Assembly: GCF_027580225.2 (NCBI RefSeq)
Contig: NC_073358.2
Coordinates: 46,400,001-46,464,000 of the forward strand
DNA length: 64,000 nucleotides
Direction of reading: 5' to 3'
DNA from: Misgurnus anguillicaudatus
Lineage: Eukaryota > Chordata > Actinopteri > Cypriniformes > Cobitidae
A program made the translations under genes and the position numbers. Numbering within the stretch: the stretch's first letter is position 1; each line of letters opens with the position of its first letter. The notes beneath the pieces were generated by a model. It saw only the letters and a program-made list of their open reading frames with translations, did not search any database and was not told the origin of the DNA. Shown piece by piece: positions 44,540-56,584 of this stretch.

Positions 44540-47500
44540 AGGGCACATATTATGGCCATTTTACAAGATGTTATAGAAGTCTCAAGTGTGCTTAGATTGT
44601 GTCTATAAAAGTTTTAGTTCAAAATCCCCACAGATCATTTTTATAGCATGTCCAAAAAGCCCCTATTTGGGTTAGAGCAAAAAGCTTTTTATGTGTGTAG
44701 CTCTAAATGCAAATGAACTTCTGCTCCTCACTCCCTTACCAACAGACAGTGAGAGCTTTTGGCTAAAATAGATCTGATTTCTGTGAATACAGTCTGGGGC
44801 AATAGTGTCTTTAGCAGCATTAGCGATACAATGTGCTAACAAACACATTTAAACCCCATTCACACAGCACTTTGGTCCTAGAAAATTGGCAGAAAGGCTT
44901 ATGTGTGAACAAAAACACATCCCGTAAATGTTCTGGGATCAATGACCTAGTAACATTGCCGTAACATACACAGAAAGCATTCTGTGCAGAAACAATGCGG
45001 TAAGGGGCGTGCCAGAAGTTATGGTTCAGCTCTTGTTGTTACTGGGATTTTAACGCAGATCAACATGCACGATGAGAAATGATGGCCACGCCCCCATGTC
45101 ACGTCCGGTCAGCTTGCCAAGCAGAAAAGACACACGTGTTGAGTGCTGCGAGTCAACCTCCTCAAACTTCGCAAGCTAGTGTCAGTTAAAAGATAGCATG
45201 GCAGATGCAGGAGGCACCACACGAGCTGCTCTTTACCTTTTACATGGGAAACAAAAAACAAAACACGCGCCTCCCACCTTCAGTTGAACTCAATCAGAGC
45301 ACACGCATGTGACAGGACCGGTAGGAGATCCGTTTAAGTTTCAGAACAGCTTATTTCAGTTGCTTAAGAGTTATGAAAACAGCATTTAAACATGACTTAT
45401 TGGGGTATAGTCTCAGAATCTCGTCTGACGGTAATAAAAGAGCATTTTTAAGGTGCAAAGTACTGACAGATGCTCATCTGACAGGAAGTTTCGTTTTATC
45501 AGGTATGTGCGTGTACCATATTTTTCACTGGCAGCACGACTAACATATTAACTATATTGACACTTCAGTCCTAAAGGAAGGAGTCCCAGGAGTACTTGGA
45601 TGTCTGGAGCATACAGGGGTGGTGACACAGCTGATCCGGGAGGCTAAGGAGAGCAAAGGAGATCTGGCAACTCTCTTGCTTGAACTGGGCAATGCCTACT
45701 GGTCTATTCCACACAAGCTCGTCGAAATTGCACTGATAAGACACCATGTTCCTGTCAACATCCGCAACCTCATCATGGACTACTATAACAACTTTAGCGC
45801 GCGAGTCTCTTCAGGTCAAGTAACATCCTCCTGGCATCAACTTGAAAAGGGGATAAGCAGCTGCTCAAAAGCGCAAGGGAAGGGGCGGTACCGCTGGCGC
45901 CATGACCAGGTGCTAAAGTCTTTGGCGGACTCCATCTGCACAGCGATCCAGCTCAGCAAGACCCAGGCAGCCCCCAAACAAACAATCACCTTCATTAGAG
46001 CTAGGCAGAAGGAACAACACCACCGGCCTAGCTCTACGGGGAGGCTCCTCTCCACTGCTTGTGATTGGCAGCTTCAAGTCGACCTTGGAAGACAGCTTAA
46101 GTTCCCAAGCAACTTCACAGCCACTTCTCTCCGCCCAGACATGGTGCTAACATGAGTGTACCAAGCAAGTGCTTATCCTGGAACTAACTGTCCCCGGGGA
46201 AGACCGCATTGAAGAGGCCCACGAGCGCAAGAAGGCAAAGTACGCAGAGCTCAGCTCGGAGTGCCGGAACAACAGCTGGAAAGCCCGCTGCGAGCCAGTC
46301 GAGGTCGGTGCCGAGGCTTCGCTGGACGCTCAATGCTGCGAACCCTCAAACTCCTTGGGGTGAAAGGACTGCAACTGAAAAAAGCCACCACAACATTTTA
46401 GAGGCCGCAGGGGGCTTCTCATTGGCTGTGGATCTGTAGGGGGGATCCGTGGAGCAACATGCCACTTGGACACAAGCCGGGGACTGATCACCTCCGGCTG
46501 GGTCGCCCGGGTAAGGGTGTATGAAGATTAAAGACCCGAAACACCCTATGATCCCAGGTTCTTCACTGATGACGTGTTCAAATAGCACCAGAAGGTGTAT
46601 TCAAAATTCCAACATGGCAGGGCATCTCCGGATTCAAGGTCAGATATTATATTTCATAAAAGTCTAGTCTAAAAATGGCATAGCAACCTGTTCTTTAAAA
46701 AAAAGGTACAAATGAAGAATCGTATCGGGACCTTATAATCAAAATGTAATCGAATCGAAGATTTTGAAAATCGTGACACCCCTACAGTGCATCACGCGCT
46801 CCTTATCTTGTCATAACCTTAACTCGTTAATTAAGAGGAAATGCTTCCCTGCCAATGGGAAGTAACTCCTCACGTGAAAGAGAAAGAACTCTGTTTATGT
46901 TTTAAAGATCGCTCTGCATCTGATCTCTATCATAAGTCCTTTAAAAAATGGAATTATCTCAGCTTTTTGCTCAAAATTGGGTGTTTTTGAAGAAACCTAC
47001 CAATATTTGAGAGATGATAGAAAGAGAACTAATGAAGGTAGGATGAAATGTTTTTTTTTTTAAGCAGAGGGTCTTTTCATTTGATATAGTGTTTGTTTAT
47101 ATATTTAAAGAAAAACATTTTCTGTAAGGCATTAAACTTTAAATCATGAAAAATGCTGCCGCTGACTGGCAACTTTTTTTAAAACGCTGGCAGGGAAAGA
47201 GTTAAATGCACGTGGATGGTATCTCGAGAGAGAAATCACATATAATTAGCAAACTTCAGATGCTGTGGAAAAACCTACCAAGGGCAGGACTTTAAATACG
47301 TCACGTGTTTTTATGATATGTGTGTGAAAGCACGCACAGATTCCAGAAAATCATTGGCAATGTACATGAGCATTTTCCGTGTATTTTTTAGAAGAGTGTT
47401 TGGGTAAAATTTACCAGTCAGTCAGTGGCCATGGGTGGGGCTTTGTTTGTGTGACATCACATTAACAAGAAAATCAAAACAGCAGGTCTAATGAGTTGGG

Positions 47501-47616
47501 GGTTAAGAAAGAAGCAGAGGGTGGATTTGTTTATTGTAGGGTTGATGTGTTTACACACTGCCAACACATTTATGTCCAACACTTTGTAAAAGTGGATTTT
47601 GCATAATATGTGCTCT
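44540..47616. mobile_element. TTAA element carrying a reverse transcriptase relic
   Basis: TTAA at 44536-44539 then agggcacatattatggccat; on the right ttttgcataatatgtgctct and TTAA at 47617-47620. The arms continue inward with related words (cacagatcatttttatagca; gtgacatcac). About 1 kb of retroelement sequence at 45.6-46.6 kb and another MITE-like stretch at about 44.86-45.10 kb lie within. Confidence 0.75.
45619..46550 (+). pseudogene. Non-LTR-type reverse transcriptase relic with internal deletion
   Basis: The open frame at 45619-46155 begins in the reverse transcriptase palm: LLLELGNAYWSIPHKLV matches motif A, but the catalytic Asp position reads Glu. It continues VNIRNLIMDYYNNFSARVSS. 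At about 45850-45870 the frame passes from EKGIS directly into CSKAQGKGRYRWRHDQVLK, which I recall as lying far downstream of the polymerase core. So the YxDD box and thumb are gone. A C-terminal region follows (DWQLQVDLGRQLKFP); after a frame change near 46150 it resumes as LILELTVPGEDRIEEAHERK and KARCEPVEVG, then degrades. Dead copy. The family is common in fish as I recall, but the clade is not named here. Confidence 0.82.
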
Positions 47617-47620
47617 TTAA

Positions 47621-48379
47621 AACATAGAGTCCTGGAAGTCTGGTATTTTGTGAATAAAGAAATATTTTTAGCACCTACACTGAAAGTCCCTGAGCTATTC
47701 ATCGCAGCAGTAATGTATAGTAAAGTCATACATAATTGTACAGCACTTTTCACAAAACCGTGACCATTTTATCGAATCGCAATGCATTTTATGTGAACAG
47801 ATTGTACAGAACTGTGAGATGTTTTAACACTTTAATATTGTCAATTCACATAGCTGAGACACCTGGTTCCCCATAGAATACAGTGCAAAAAGGAATCTGT
47901 CTTGAAAGCGATGGTTTTATTTTCATGTAACTTTTACAAGAATGCAACATTATTCACTTAGGACCTTGCACCTTTGCCAGCAAAGACTCACAAAAATGCA
48001 GTGTAAGTTCGACACGCTTTGATTACGCAAACGGCTGTTATCTCTTCCAGAGAGGCATTCATCACAAAATGTTAATCAGCACATGGCAGAAAGAGAGAAA
48101 GTGTAATTATCACGAAACCGGCTGATAGGATATGAAAGGAGAGCTCAGATTGTCGGCATACCGACCAAAGTAATGTTAAAATGGAGTGTTATCAAAGCAC
48201 ATCTTTCCTGGTCATTAACCTCTCTTAATGATTCATCTACATGGCTGCATTTCTCAGTCCTAGAAACGACTCGATCATCCAAATTAGGGGAGCATTCGAT
48301 TGCACTTTAACTGCGTTAGCTGGTATCTTACTTTTATTGACGTCCGTCTATGTCACCCCGGTGTTCCTAACATAATCAT
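47621..48379. other. Apparently unique sequence, possible conserved non-coding DNA
   Basis: The 47.86-48.36 kb part has mixed composition, no internal repetition, no match to other repeats in the window and homeodomain-like words (taatgattcat, ttaattat). No coding frame. Conservation is only a guess from texture. Confidence 0.3.
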
Positions 48380-48387
48380 AATTCATA

Positions 48388-48515
48388 CACGGTTCTACAC
48401 CTTTTAGGTACAGATACAGTATGTATACATTTGTTACCAATATGTACATTTGAGGTACTTTTGCAATCTTTATGTGCAAAGATGTAATTTTTAAAAGGGT
48501 ACCACACCCCAGTTA
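48388..48515. mobile_element. Short palindromic MITE (TTTTAGGTACA type)
   Basis: acaccttttaggtacagata near the left and aaaagggtaccacaccccag near the right are roughly inverted, with gtacatttgaggtacttttg in the middle. Ends are worn. Confidence 0.5.
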
Positions 48516-49164
48516 CAGCTGGGGACCATTTTTTCTAATACTCTAAAAAATACTGGACTATTGGCAACTCAGCGTTAACTTAAAAAGGGACAAACCGAAC
48601 CTGTTGGATTGTGCCTCATGTGATGTTTCAAACCAAAATGCACATTTTGAATAATGCATCCAATTACTGCCTTTTATTGGTGAACAATGGGAGTTTTTGT
48701 TGCACCGGTGGACATTGTGAAACAGTGGCGGCTGGTGCCCTAAAGTTGTCCATAAGAAACCTACTTTAACATGTTACAAAAAACTTAAATATATAATGCA
48801 AATTAATACAAATAAAATCATTTAGTTGTACTATTTCACTGTTAGTCATGTAATTTATTTTAAAAAAACAAAAACTGAGTTTGTTTAGTGTGTGGCATGT
48901 TTGTGTGTCTGGGGCACACCCCAAACGAGTGTCTATGTAGGTCAATAAAAAGGGTAAAACATGTGACCTGAGGCTGATTTCCAATTGGTTGGTTTTGGAT
49001 CCGCTCTGGGGCGCAGGACTGTGCGCCCCAAACCCTCCCACTTATGTTTGCTGTTTAAAAGTCTGCGTGATATACTGCACGACTTTGCGTGGACAGATAA
49101 TCCGTTTTTTTCCCGTGGCTTGGTCAACTTTGTTGCAACGTACTAGTCTGTGATTAGGCAACTT

Positions 49165-49174
49165 TACTCTGTGT

Positions 49175-49207
<33 letters not shown>
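49165..49207. repeat. (TG)n microsatellite
   Basis: About 40 bases of near-pure TG repeat with one interruption (tgtatg). Confidence 0.97.
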
Positions 49208-49483
49208 AGATCGCGTTAACCAAAGTGTAATGTAAGAGCATGAGATCAATCCGGAACAAAAGTAAAACTGTAAAACGTCTATCTGAGGTAAAAACACAAA
49301 ATCTAATGACAAGAGTCTGCATTTATCTGCCTTCATGCATTTATTACACAAGATGGTTTCAGATACACAGTTTAATTCAATTCAGATTTTTACACGTTTG
49401 TTGCTATTTTAATCACAATAGTATTTTGTCATATTTGCCTGTTCAGCACAAAGTTGTGTTTTATCAGGTGCTGCAAATTTTTA

Positions 49484-52060
49484 GGGGTCAAGCACCGAAG
49501 GTGCTGAGACACCTATTGGAATTGTCAGTATTATTATTATTATTTTTCCGCAATGGGAGTCTATGGCAGCCCTATGAACCGTACATAGGAAAATGATGAA
49601 ATTTGGCACAGTTGTAGAGGTGGTACTGAAAAGTCAAGTGACCAAAAATGGGGTCTCTAGCACTAACTCTATAGCGCCACCAGCAGTGCAAAAATTCAAT
49701 GTTCAAATGGTTATAACTGGTGATCCGCTTGATCTATGAAAATTCTACTTAGTACACGTGATTGCTCTCATACCGCTTATTGAATTTGATACTTTACAGT
49801 AAAACTCCACCCATTACAGTAGCGGCCATTTTGAAATGTACAGTATTTCGTTTTTTCGCTACTCCTCCTTCAAATGTGGTTCAATTCTTATGAGATTTGG
49901 CACAGATGATCTTTGGAGTGAGCCGCACAGAAATGACCGAACAGAATTTTGATATTTATTTTTGTTCAAAAGTAGTAAATGCGCAAAGTTAACAAGGTTG
50001 ATGCAAAAATGGTTCTGAAGCTGTAGCTCAGTCATTCTTTGATCAATTCAAATGAAATTTGGTACACTTCATGTGGACCATGAACTTGGGGTCCATGCCA
50101 AATTTGGTGACAGCGCCACCTATGGGTCATGAGATAATAAAATAGGATATTTTTGCCCATAACTTCTGAACTGTTTGTCAGAAAATTATGATCTTGATGT
50201 CTATGGATTGCTTACCTCATGCCGCATCTGTCGATGTGTATTATGCCGGGTTTGACCGAACCGCCTGTCCGCCATTTTGAAATTTCACATAATTTGTTAT
50301 ATTTTTTTAACTATTGGACATATCCGCGCAAAAATTAGTAAGGAGCTTCGACATGATGTCCTGAAGGTACCTGGGAAGTCAGAGTACAGCGCCACCTAGG
50401 GGTTATAAACTATAACAGTTCTTATGGAACTGCTTATAACTTCTGAATACTTTGTCTGATATTAATTTCTTTGTGAAATTGTATTCACTGGTTTATGCCG
50501 ATTGCAACGATACCTCGTTTGTCATTTTCCAACATTCTGTTCATGTGTTACTGTAAAGCATTTGGTACATGATTTTTTCGCTACTCCTTTTACAAATTTT
50601 GTTTATTTTATGCCAGGTGCTGCTCGTATAATGTTTGGAGCAATCTGCACAGAAATGACCGAACAGATTTTTGATATTCTGTTCTCTTTCTTAGAAATAC
50701 CACTCCAAAGTTGACTGTGCCTGTGCCGTTGTCTATTTGTCATAGTAAATTAATGTGACTGTATGTTACATTGTATAGCATTACTATACAGAATGATCTT
50801 CTTGTCTTCAATCTCACTTGATCTTTTTGATTCTCATATACATTGTATTTCTGTTAGTTCTGCTCTGCACTGTCAGTTCTGCATCTGTGTTGATTGGCAT
50901 ATGTCAATCCTTGCAGCACCTAAGCTGTGTTTTGCTGCCCTTTGGGCTGTGTTAACTGAGTTGTGCATCTGGTTAACCAGATGCCATGAGATCCTGAGGT
51001 CATGGGTTCGAATCCCATGTACAGTGATATTTTGTCTTAACTTTTTTCTCACTTAAGTTTATTGATTTTCATACAATACATTGTATTTCAGTTATTTGTG
51101 CTCTCTGTTGTCATTTCTGCACTTTTGGTAATTGCTGGATATCAATGTTTACAGCTCTATATCTCTATTCTATAGCTTGGACACACCAAGTCAGTGGTTT
51201 AATTGTTTACTCAGTGGCGTATGCGGTAACTGCTGTGCCTTGGGAACCTGAGTTCATGGGTTCGAATCCCATGTGCAGTGGTTTTTGTCTTAACTTTTTT
51301 TTCTCACTTAAGTTTTGTGATATTCATACAATACATTGTATTTCAGTTATTTGTGCTCTCTGTTGTCATTTCTGCACTTTTGGTAATTGCTGGATATCAA
51401 TGTTTACAGCTCTATATCTCTATTCTATAGCTTGGACACACCTAGTCAGTGGTTTAATCGTTTACTCAGTGGCGTATGCGGTAACTTGTGTGCCTTGGGA
51501 ACCTGAGTTCATAGGTTCAAACCCATGTGCAGTGGTTTATGTCTTAACTTTTTTTTCTCACTTAAGTTTTGTGATTTCCATACAATACATTGTATTTTAG
51601 TTATTTGTGCTCTTTGTTGTCATTTCTGCACTTTTGGTAATTGCTGGATATCAATGTTTACAGCTCTATATCTCTATTCTATAGCTTGGACACACCAACT
51701 CAGTGGTTTAACCGTTTACTCAGTGGCGCATGCGTTAACTGCTATGCTTTGGGAACCTGAGGTCATGGGTTCGAATCCCAGCTCTCACTTTCACTTATTG
51801 AGATTTCCTTTTGCGTTCCCTTTAACACGTTCTTCTCGACCTGTCTGGTTTTCCACACGTGTTATATTTTTGCCATCTTTACTGTTGTTGCTCCGCACTG
51901 CAGTGATCCTGCTCTGCATTTGCTTTGCTTCGGGTTCGGGCTCTGTATTGCGCACTTTCTGCGCTTTGCACATTTGCTGCGTCGTGTGGTTTTTGCTGTG
52001 CTTTGGGTGCTCATTGCGCTGAAGGTGCTTGACCCCGCAATTGCTGCTTGCAGCTATATT
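49484..52060. mobile_element. Repeat with GGGGTCAAGCACC ends
   Basis: It opens ggggtcaagcaccgaaggtg and closes gaaggtgcttgacccc followed by gcaattgctgcttgcagcta. The first part (49.5-50.7 kb) repeats words such as gaaatttggcacag, tagcgccac and ccattttgaaatt at spaced intervals. The last part is an array of tRNA-like modules. It is a family I recall as common in cyprinids; the mechanism is unknown to me. Confidence 0.7.
50940..51790 (+). repeat. Four tRNA-like modules at 254-bp spacing
   Basis: Each unit has tcagtggcgtatgcggtaac (A-box-like) followed about 45 bases on by a T-arm of the form catgggttcgaatcccatg. The B-box GGTTCGAATCC lies at 51005, 51259 and 51768; the third copy at 51514 is mutated (ggttcaaaccc). 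Between them lies a constant spacer with ttgctggatatcaatgttta. The arrangement suggests RNA polymerase III promoters of a tRNA-derived short element, tandemly amplified. The first unit diverges most. Acceptor stems do not pair well, so these are not functional tRNA genes. Confidence 0.78.
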
Positions 52061-52102
52061 TTTTATTCATTAATCTGTTTAATGTGATGTTAAACATGTA
52101 AA

Positions 52103-52306
52103 GCAGTGTTCTTCAACCCCAGTCCTCGAAAACCCCCTTCCAGAAAGTTTTAGATGTCTCCTTTTTTGAAAAACCTGAACCAACTCATCAACTTCCTTCC
52201 AGAATGTCTCCCTAACAAGCTAATGAGTTAAATCAGGTGTGTTAATAGATGAGACCTCTGAAACATTCTGGAAGGGGGTCCTCGAGAACCGGGGTTGAAG
52301 AACACG
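52103..52306. mobile_element. Palindromic MITE (CAGTGTTCTTCAACCCC)
   Basis: cagtgttcttcaaccccagt at the left and ggggttgaagaacac at the right are inverted, as are ccttccagaa and ttctggaagg inside. The CAGTG end suggests hAT, but the flanking octamers are not resolved. Confidence 0.8.
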
Positions 52307-52655
52307 GATGTAAAGTGATGCGGGGTCTCTGTTTATCTGTTCTCTTTATAAATAAATAAACACATTTGAACTTGAATGCTCGTCTTGTAAGTTCATGATT
52401 AAAAATGAACAGGTGAACGAAAACAATTATTATCAACTATCAACTAATTAACTATGACGGGATTTTAAAAAGTGAAAAAGTCTACGCAAACTCTGTTTGT
52501 CTGCGTGTGTGCGTGCGTGAATGATTACTGTACCTTAGTTCATTACTGATAATAAACCCACATTATACTCAAATTTATAGATTCATAGTACATTTTTTAT
52601 GCCTTAGCTGACTTCAACAGTAACATTTTCAGCATTTTAGCTAAGCAGTAATGAT

Positions 52656-53102
52656 CAGTGACGGCTTGTGATTGCTCATCCAAGGGGTGCTAATTCAAAA
52701 TAAGTGTTCAGAGTGTCATGTGTGGTTCCTTTTTCAAAATATTTTTTTCTGTGCATCGAGAGATCCTTTGTGGATCCCGTGTTTTGTCAAAATAAGTGCC
52801 TGCTGCACACGCGTCAAAACTGTTTATGACAAAAGAGACGCTCACATTCACAAAATACACGCAAGGCACTCCCTTAACAGTATACTTTGATTACGCTTGA
52901 GATTATGTGAGTATCTGGCAAACCCTTTAGACGCATCTGCAGCAGGCACTTATTTTGACAAGACACGTGATGCATATAGGATCACTCGACGCAGAGAACA
53001 CATATTTTGAAAAAAGGAACCACACACATGACGAGCTACATATATGTTGTGGCGAACTTCGCATCAAGATCCCTCGAAAAAAGAAGTCACCGGCCGCCAC
53101 TG
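52656..53102. mobile_element. hAT MITE, 447 bp, perfect 8-bp TSD
   Basis: GTAATGAT flanks both sides (52648-52655, 53103-53110) and fits nTnnnnAn. The ends are cagtgacggcttgtg and, on the other strand, cagtggcggccggtg. Long palindromic arms share gtgtggttccttttt and gtcaaaataagtgcctgctg with their complements. Confidence 0.93.
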
Positions 53103-53229
53103 GTAATGATATTCATTCATCTGATAAACAGCTATTTACAGACCTGCATTACTACAGTAAAAGTTTAAATTCGTCAAAAAAAAGTTTGTACTATGCGCCC
53201 CCCAATTTTTTTAGCACCAGCCGCCACTG

Positions 53230-53990
53230 CTGGGAAACCATGCACCACAAAACAAAATGTGTCTTGTAAACATTTTGAATATCCATTCCACACATGAAAT
53301 GTTATACACTTGCAGAATTCTGCGGGACTCCGCGAGACGATTTGGCGAATCCCGCGGGAGAAAACGCGCATTTTTAAAGGCCACATCTGTAAGCCTTCAA
53401 TGTATCCACATGTAATCGTGAAAACATGAATCCATATCATATGCTACTTGGCTAATAGGTCCCCAGCAAGAAACTTTGGCTAAAACAAGGAAAAATTGGG
53501 CTGCCCGTGAAAGTCTAATAGACGTCTAACCATAGCCCAAGAATAGACGATATACTTTTTAAACATGTAAAAGAAATGAAAGCAAACACCTGTTAACTTT
53601 GCTTGATGGAATATTGTACAGCTTCCAAGTTATTATTTTGGCAAAAACGGCATGTAACCAAATTTAAGGTTATTTAGGGTAGAAGTGGGTTACTCATATC
53701 GAATTTATTGGCAACAGTTTGTTCAAAGAAAAAATAGCCTAAAATTTGTCTTTACAGAATAAAATGAATAATAAACAACCTCATGCAAACATTTTCTTCT
53801 TTTTTTAATTTTGGCTCCTAGAAACAGTTTGCATAATGCTTATAGCTTTTATAGTTTTTTCCTGTAGGGATAAAGTCTTGATTAATGTTTAATGTTCATT
53901 TATTTGTGAACAAACTGTAAATAACAAATTTAAATCTACAATAATTACTGGACAATTGTTGCCAGTAATACTGTCATTTTTACAGACATT
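53230..53990. other. Unassigned sequence and a worn repeat end
   Basis: No gene. The last about 100 bases (aaatttaaatctacaataat) are a fragment of the foldback arm seen at 1.2 and 4.2 kb. Confidence 0.45.
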
Positions 53991-53995
53991 TTTAA

Positions 53996-54502
53996 AGGGG
54001 CCATGGCACAAGACTTTATTAAGATGTCAAATAAATCTTTGATGTCCCCAGAGCACATATGTGAAGTTTTAGCTCAAAATACCATATAAATAATTTATTA
54101 TAGCATGTTAAAATTGCCTCTTTGTAGGTGTGTGCAAAAATGTGCCGTTTTGGGTGTGTCCTTTAAAATGCAAATGAACTGATAGAATTCAAACACTGAT
54201 CACAATGATGGCGGTTTGATGCAATTAAAACTCAATTGTGCTTTTCTCTGCACTAAATGGCAATGCTGTGGTTGGATAGTGCAGATAAAGGAGTGGTATT
54301 ATTATAATAAGAGCTCCTTATGACATCACAAGGATGGCCAAATTTCAACGACCTATTTTTTTCATGTGCTTGCAGAGAACGGTTTCCCAAATCTAAGTTA
54401 CTGGGTTGATCTTTTTCACATTTTCTAGGTTGATAGAAGCACTGGGGACCCAATTATAGCACTTAAACATGGAAAAAGTTCGATTTTCATGCCATGGCCC
54501 CC
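53996..54502. mobile_element. TTAA element, complete copy, 507 bp
   Basis: TTAA at 53992-53995 and 54503-54506. The ends are aggggccatggcacaa and catgccatggccccc. It supplies the empty site for the Harbinger-like insertion in the sister copy at 23.6 kb (ctgcactaaatggc at about 54249). Confidence 0.9.
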
Positions 54503-54506
54503 TTAA

Positions 54507-55254
54507 AAGTGTACATGTTCATGTAAGTCCAAACTCAGTTGCTTTCCATTAACTGTCTTTGAGATATACAGTTGGAAGTGTGGAGGAAAAGCTTCAGCTG
54601 AAATAATGGAAAATATTATTTTCTGATCCAACCGAGATTGCAGAGATGATGGAAGGTTTGTGCACAGTTTGTGCCCTTCTAACAATTTTCTGTACTGACC
54701 ACAAGCTGGGTTAGGACGCATTTGGTGTGGGTGTGGTCATTTGTGTTGCTCTCTGTCCCCCTGAAATACAGCCATCACACAGTACAAAAAGCATGTCCGG
54801 TCACAGAAGGCCATGATTCCTCGGGCAAAAATATGCAGTCACAGTTTGAAATCCAACTTATGTGAGTACAGTTGCAGATAAACATATTGTCTCACTTGGT
54901 AAATTTGAGCAAAGAAAGCTTTGAAAGTGTATCCACAAGGTTTCTCCTTTTATGCTTTAACATCCTAAGACCTGAGCTTTGGTTGGTATTTTTTCAGATT
55001 CCTTCCAGCAATTTTGGGGTTAGGAAGAACCAATAAATACAATAACCAAATATTTTTCTTCGAACATGAACCAGTGTAATTGTCCACATTTGTGTACAAC
55101 AGGTTCCAATTATACAGAATTAAGTATTATGGTGCAAACAACAAAAATGTCCAGGTCTTAGAAGGTTTAATGACAACAAACACAACGTTTCATTAAAGTA
55201 AAACATGGAAAGTGTGTGGGGGGGGTTACATTATCAAAATAAATGTTTTTCTCT
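54507..55254. other. Mostly unassigned; includes a dispersed repeat at 54958-55170
   Basis: 54958-55170 is the second copy of the 42.72 kb repeat, with both ends present (acatcctaagacctgag; ggtcttagaaggttta). The remainder shows no gene. Confidence 0.6.
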
Positions 55255-55540
55255 AATGCACACAGGACTATTGGCACCCCTAGAATTTTTATGAAATATA
55301 ATTTTTCTTAAGTAACTTATATTTCCATTGATATTAACATTTTCTTAATACACCATCTGAAACATGATGTTCTACAGTCATGACTTCCTATTTATTGCCG
55401 GAGAACAAATATTAAGTAACACAAAGCCCAAATCCCCTAAATCCCATTAATCGTGCATCTGGGTAAAACCAAAGATAATATTTCTGATGTGCAGCAAAAG
55501 ATTGAGCTACATAAAATCATCAAATAAAAAGTGGCTTTAA

Positions 55541-56584
55541 AGGGGCATTCCAGTTTTTTTGAAAATATGCTATTTTTCCAGCTCCCCTAGAGTTAAACAT
55601 TTGATGTTTACTGTTTTGGAATCCATTCAGCTGATCTCCGGGCCTGGCGCTAGCACTTTTAGCATAGCTTAGCATAATCCATTAAATCTGATTAGACCAT
55701 TAGCATCGCGCTAAAAAATAACAGGGCTCCAGACTAACTTTTTTCACTAGGAGCACAGTGGCCCCCAACTGAAACTTTTAGGGGCGCAACCAGAAAATTT
55801 AGGGGCACACACCGTAAATCAACATGCTAACCAAATATTCACATTTCTACTAATTTCCACTGTATTACTAATACATACTTTAATGATAAATGCAGAAAGT
55901 ACAAGGTGCGGTTTCAAATTAAGTGTCACATCACAAAAAAAGGTCAATTTAACTGGTTGCACATGTGCGACTGGATGTAAAATTCAGTGGCACACTCTCA
56001 AATTTTGGTGGCGAAATGCCACCATTTGGTGGCAGTCTGGAGCCCTGAATACCCAAAGAGGTTTGATATTTTTCCTATTTTAAACTCAACTCTTCTGTAG
56101 TTACATCGTGTACTAAGACCTATGGAAAATTAAAATTTGCGATGTTCTAGGCAGATATGGCTAGGAACTATACTTTCAAACTGGCAATCAAGTGCTATTA
56201 TGCACTGCCCGAAAATATTCCCCTGCTATCGAAAGTAACCAAGGGGACTATTTTTGGGCAGTGCGTAATATCACTACGCCTGCTGCAGCCATGTTACATC
56301 AACAAAGTCAATGATTATTACGCCAGTTTGAGAGTATAGTTCCTAGCCATTTCTGCCTAGAAATCGCAACTTTTAATTTTCCGTCAGTCTTAGTACACGA
56401 TGTAACTACAAAAGAGAGTTTTAAATAGGAAAAATATCAAAACTCTTTGGTTATTTTTGCTAAGCTATGCTAAAAGTGCAGACCCGAAGATCAGCTGAAT
56501 GGATTCCAAAACAGTAAGAATTAAATGTTTAACTCTAGGGGAGCTGGAAAATGAGCATATTTTAAAAAAAAGTGGAATGTCCCT
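55541..56584. mobile_element. TTAA foldback element inside the Tc1-like relic
   Basis: TTAA at 55537-55540 and 56585-56588; ends aggggcattccagttttttt and aaagtggaatgtccct. The arms are inverted over several hundred bases (gaatccattcagctgatctc; gcttagcataatccatt; ggctaggaactata). The loop contains gcactgcccgaaaatattcc and its complement. It is interrupted in the left arm at 55722-56047. Confidence 0.9.
55722..56047. mobile_element. MITE with CAGGGCTCCAGACT ends, 326 bp
   Basis: It starts cagggctccagactaac and ends gcagtctggagccctg. The flanks aataa / aatac support a 5-bp target with one later change, judged against the host reading ctaaaaaataaccaaa at 22.35 kb. Confidence 0.85.

Larger units (their letters stand above)
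48723..53229. mobile_element. hAT-like element, 4.5 kb, enclosing other repeats
   Basis: The left end cagtggcggctggtg and the right end caccagccgccactg are exact complements. The flanking octamers ttgtgaaa and ctgggaaa agree at six of eight positions and keep the T2 and A7 of hAT targets. The interior contains a GGGTCAAGCACC repeat, two other MITEs and a TG microsatellite; no transposase is recognised. It might instead be two partial elements of one family. Confidence 0.6.

Noticed and set aside
50940..51790. Functional tRNA genes
   Set aside because: The T-arms are good but acceptor and anticodon stems do not pair convincingly, and the units sit in a tandem repeat.
51145..52022. Two long frames encoding an 85-residue repeat
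   Set aside because: The peptide repeat is a by-product of a 254-255 bp DNA tandem unit whose conserved part is the tRNA-like promoter; the repeated peptide is hydrophobic and Cys-rich without known similarity.
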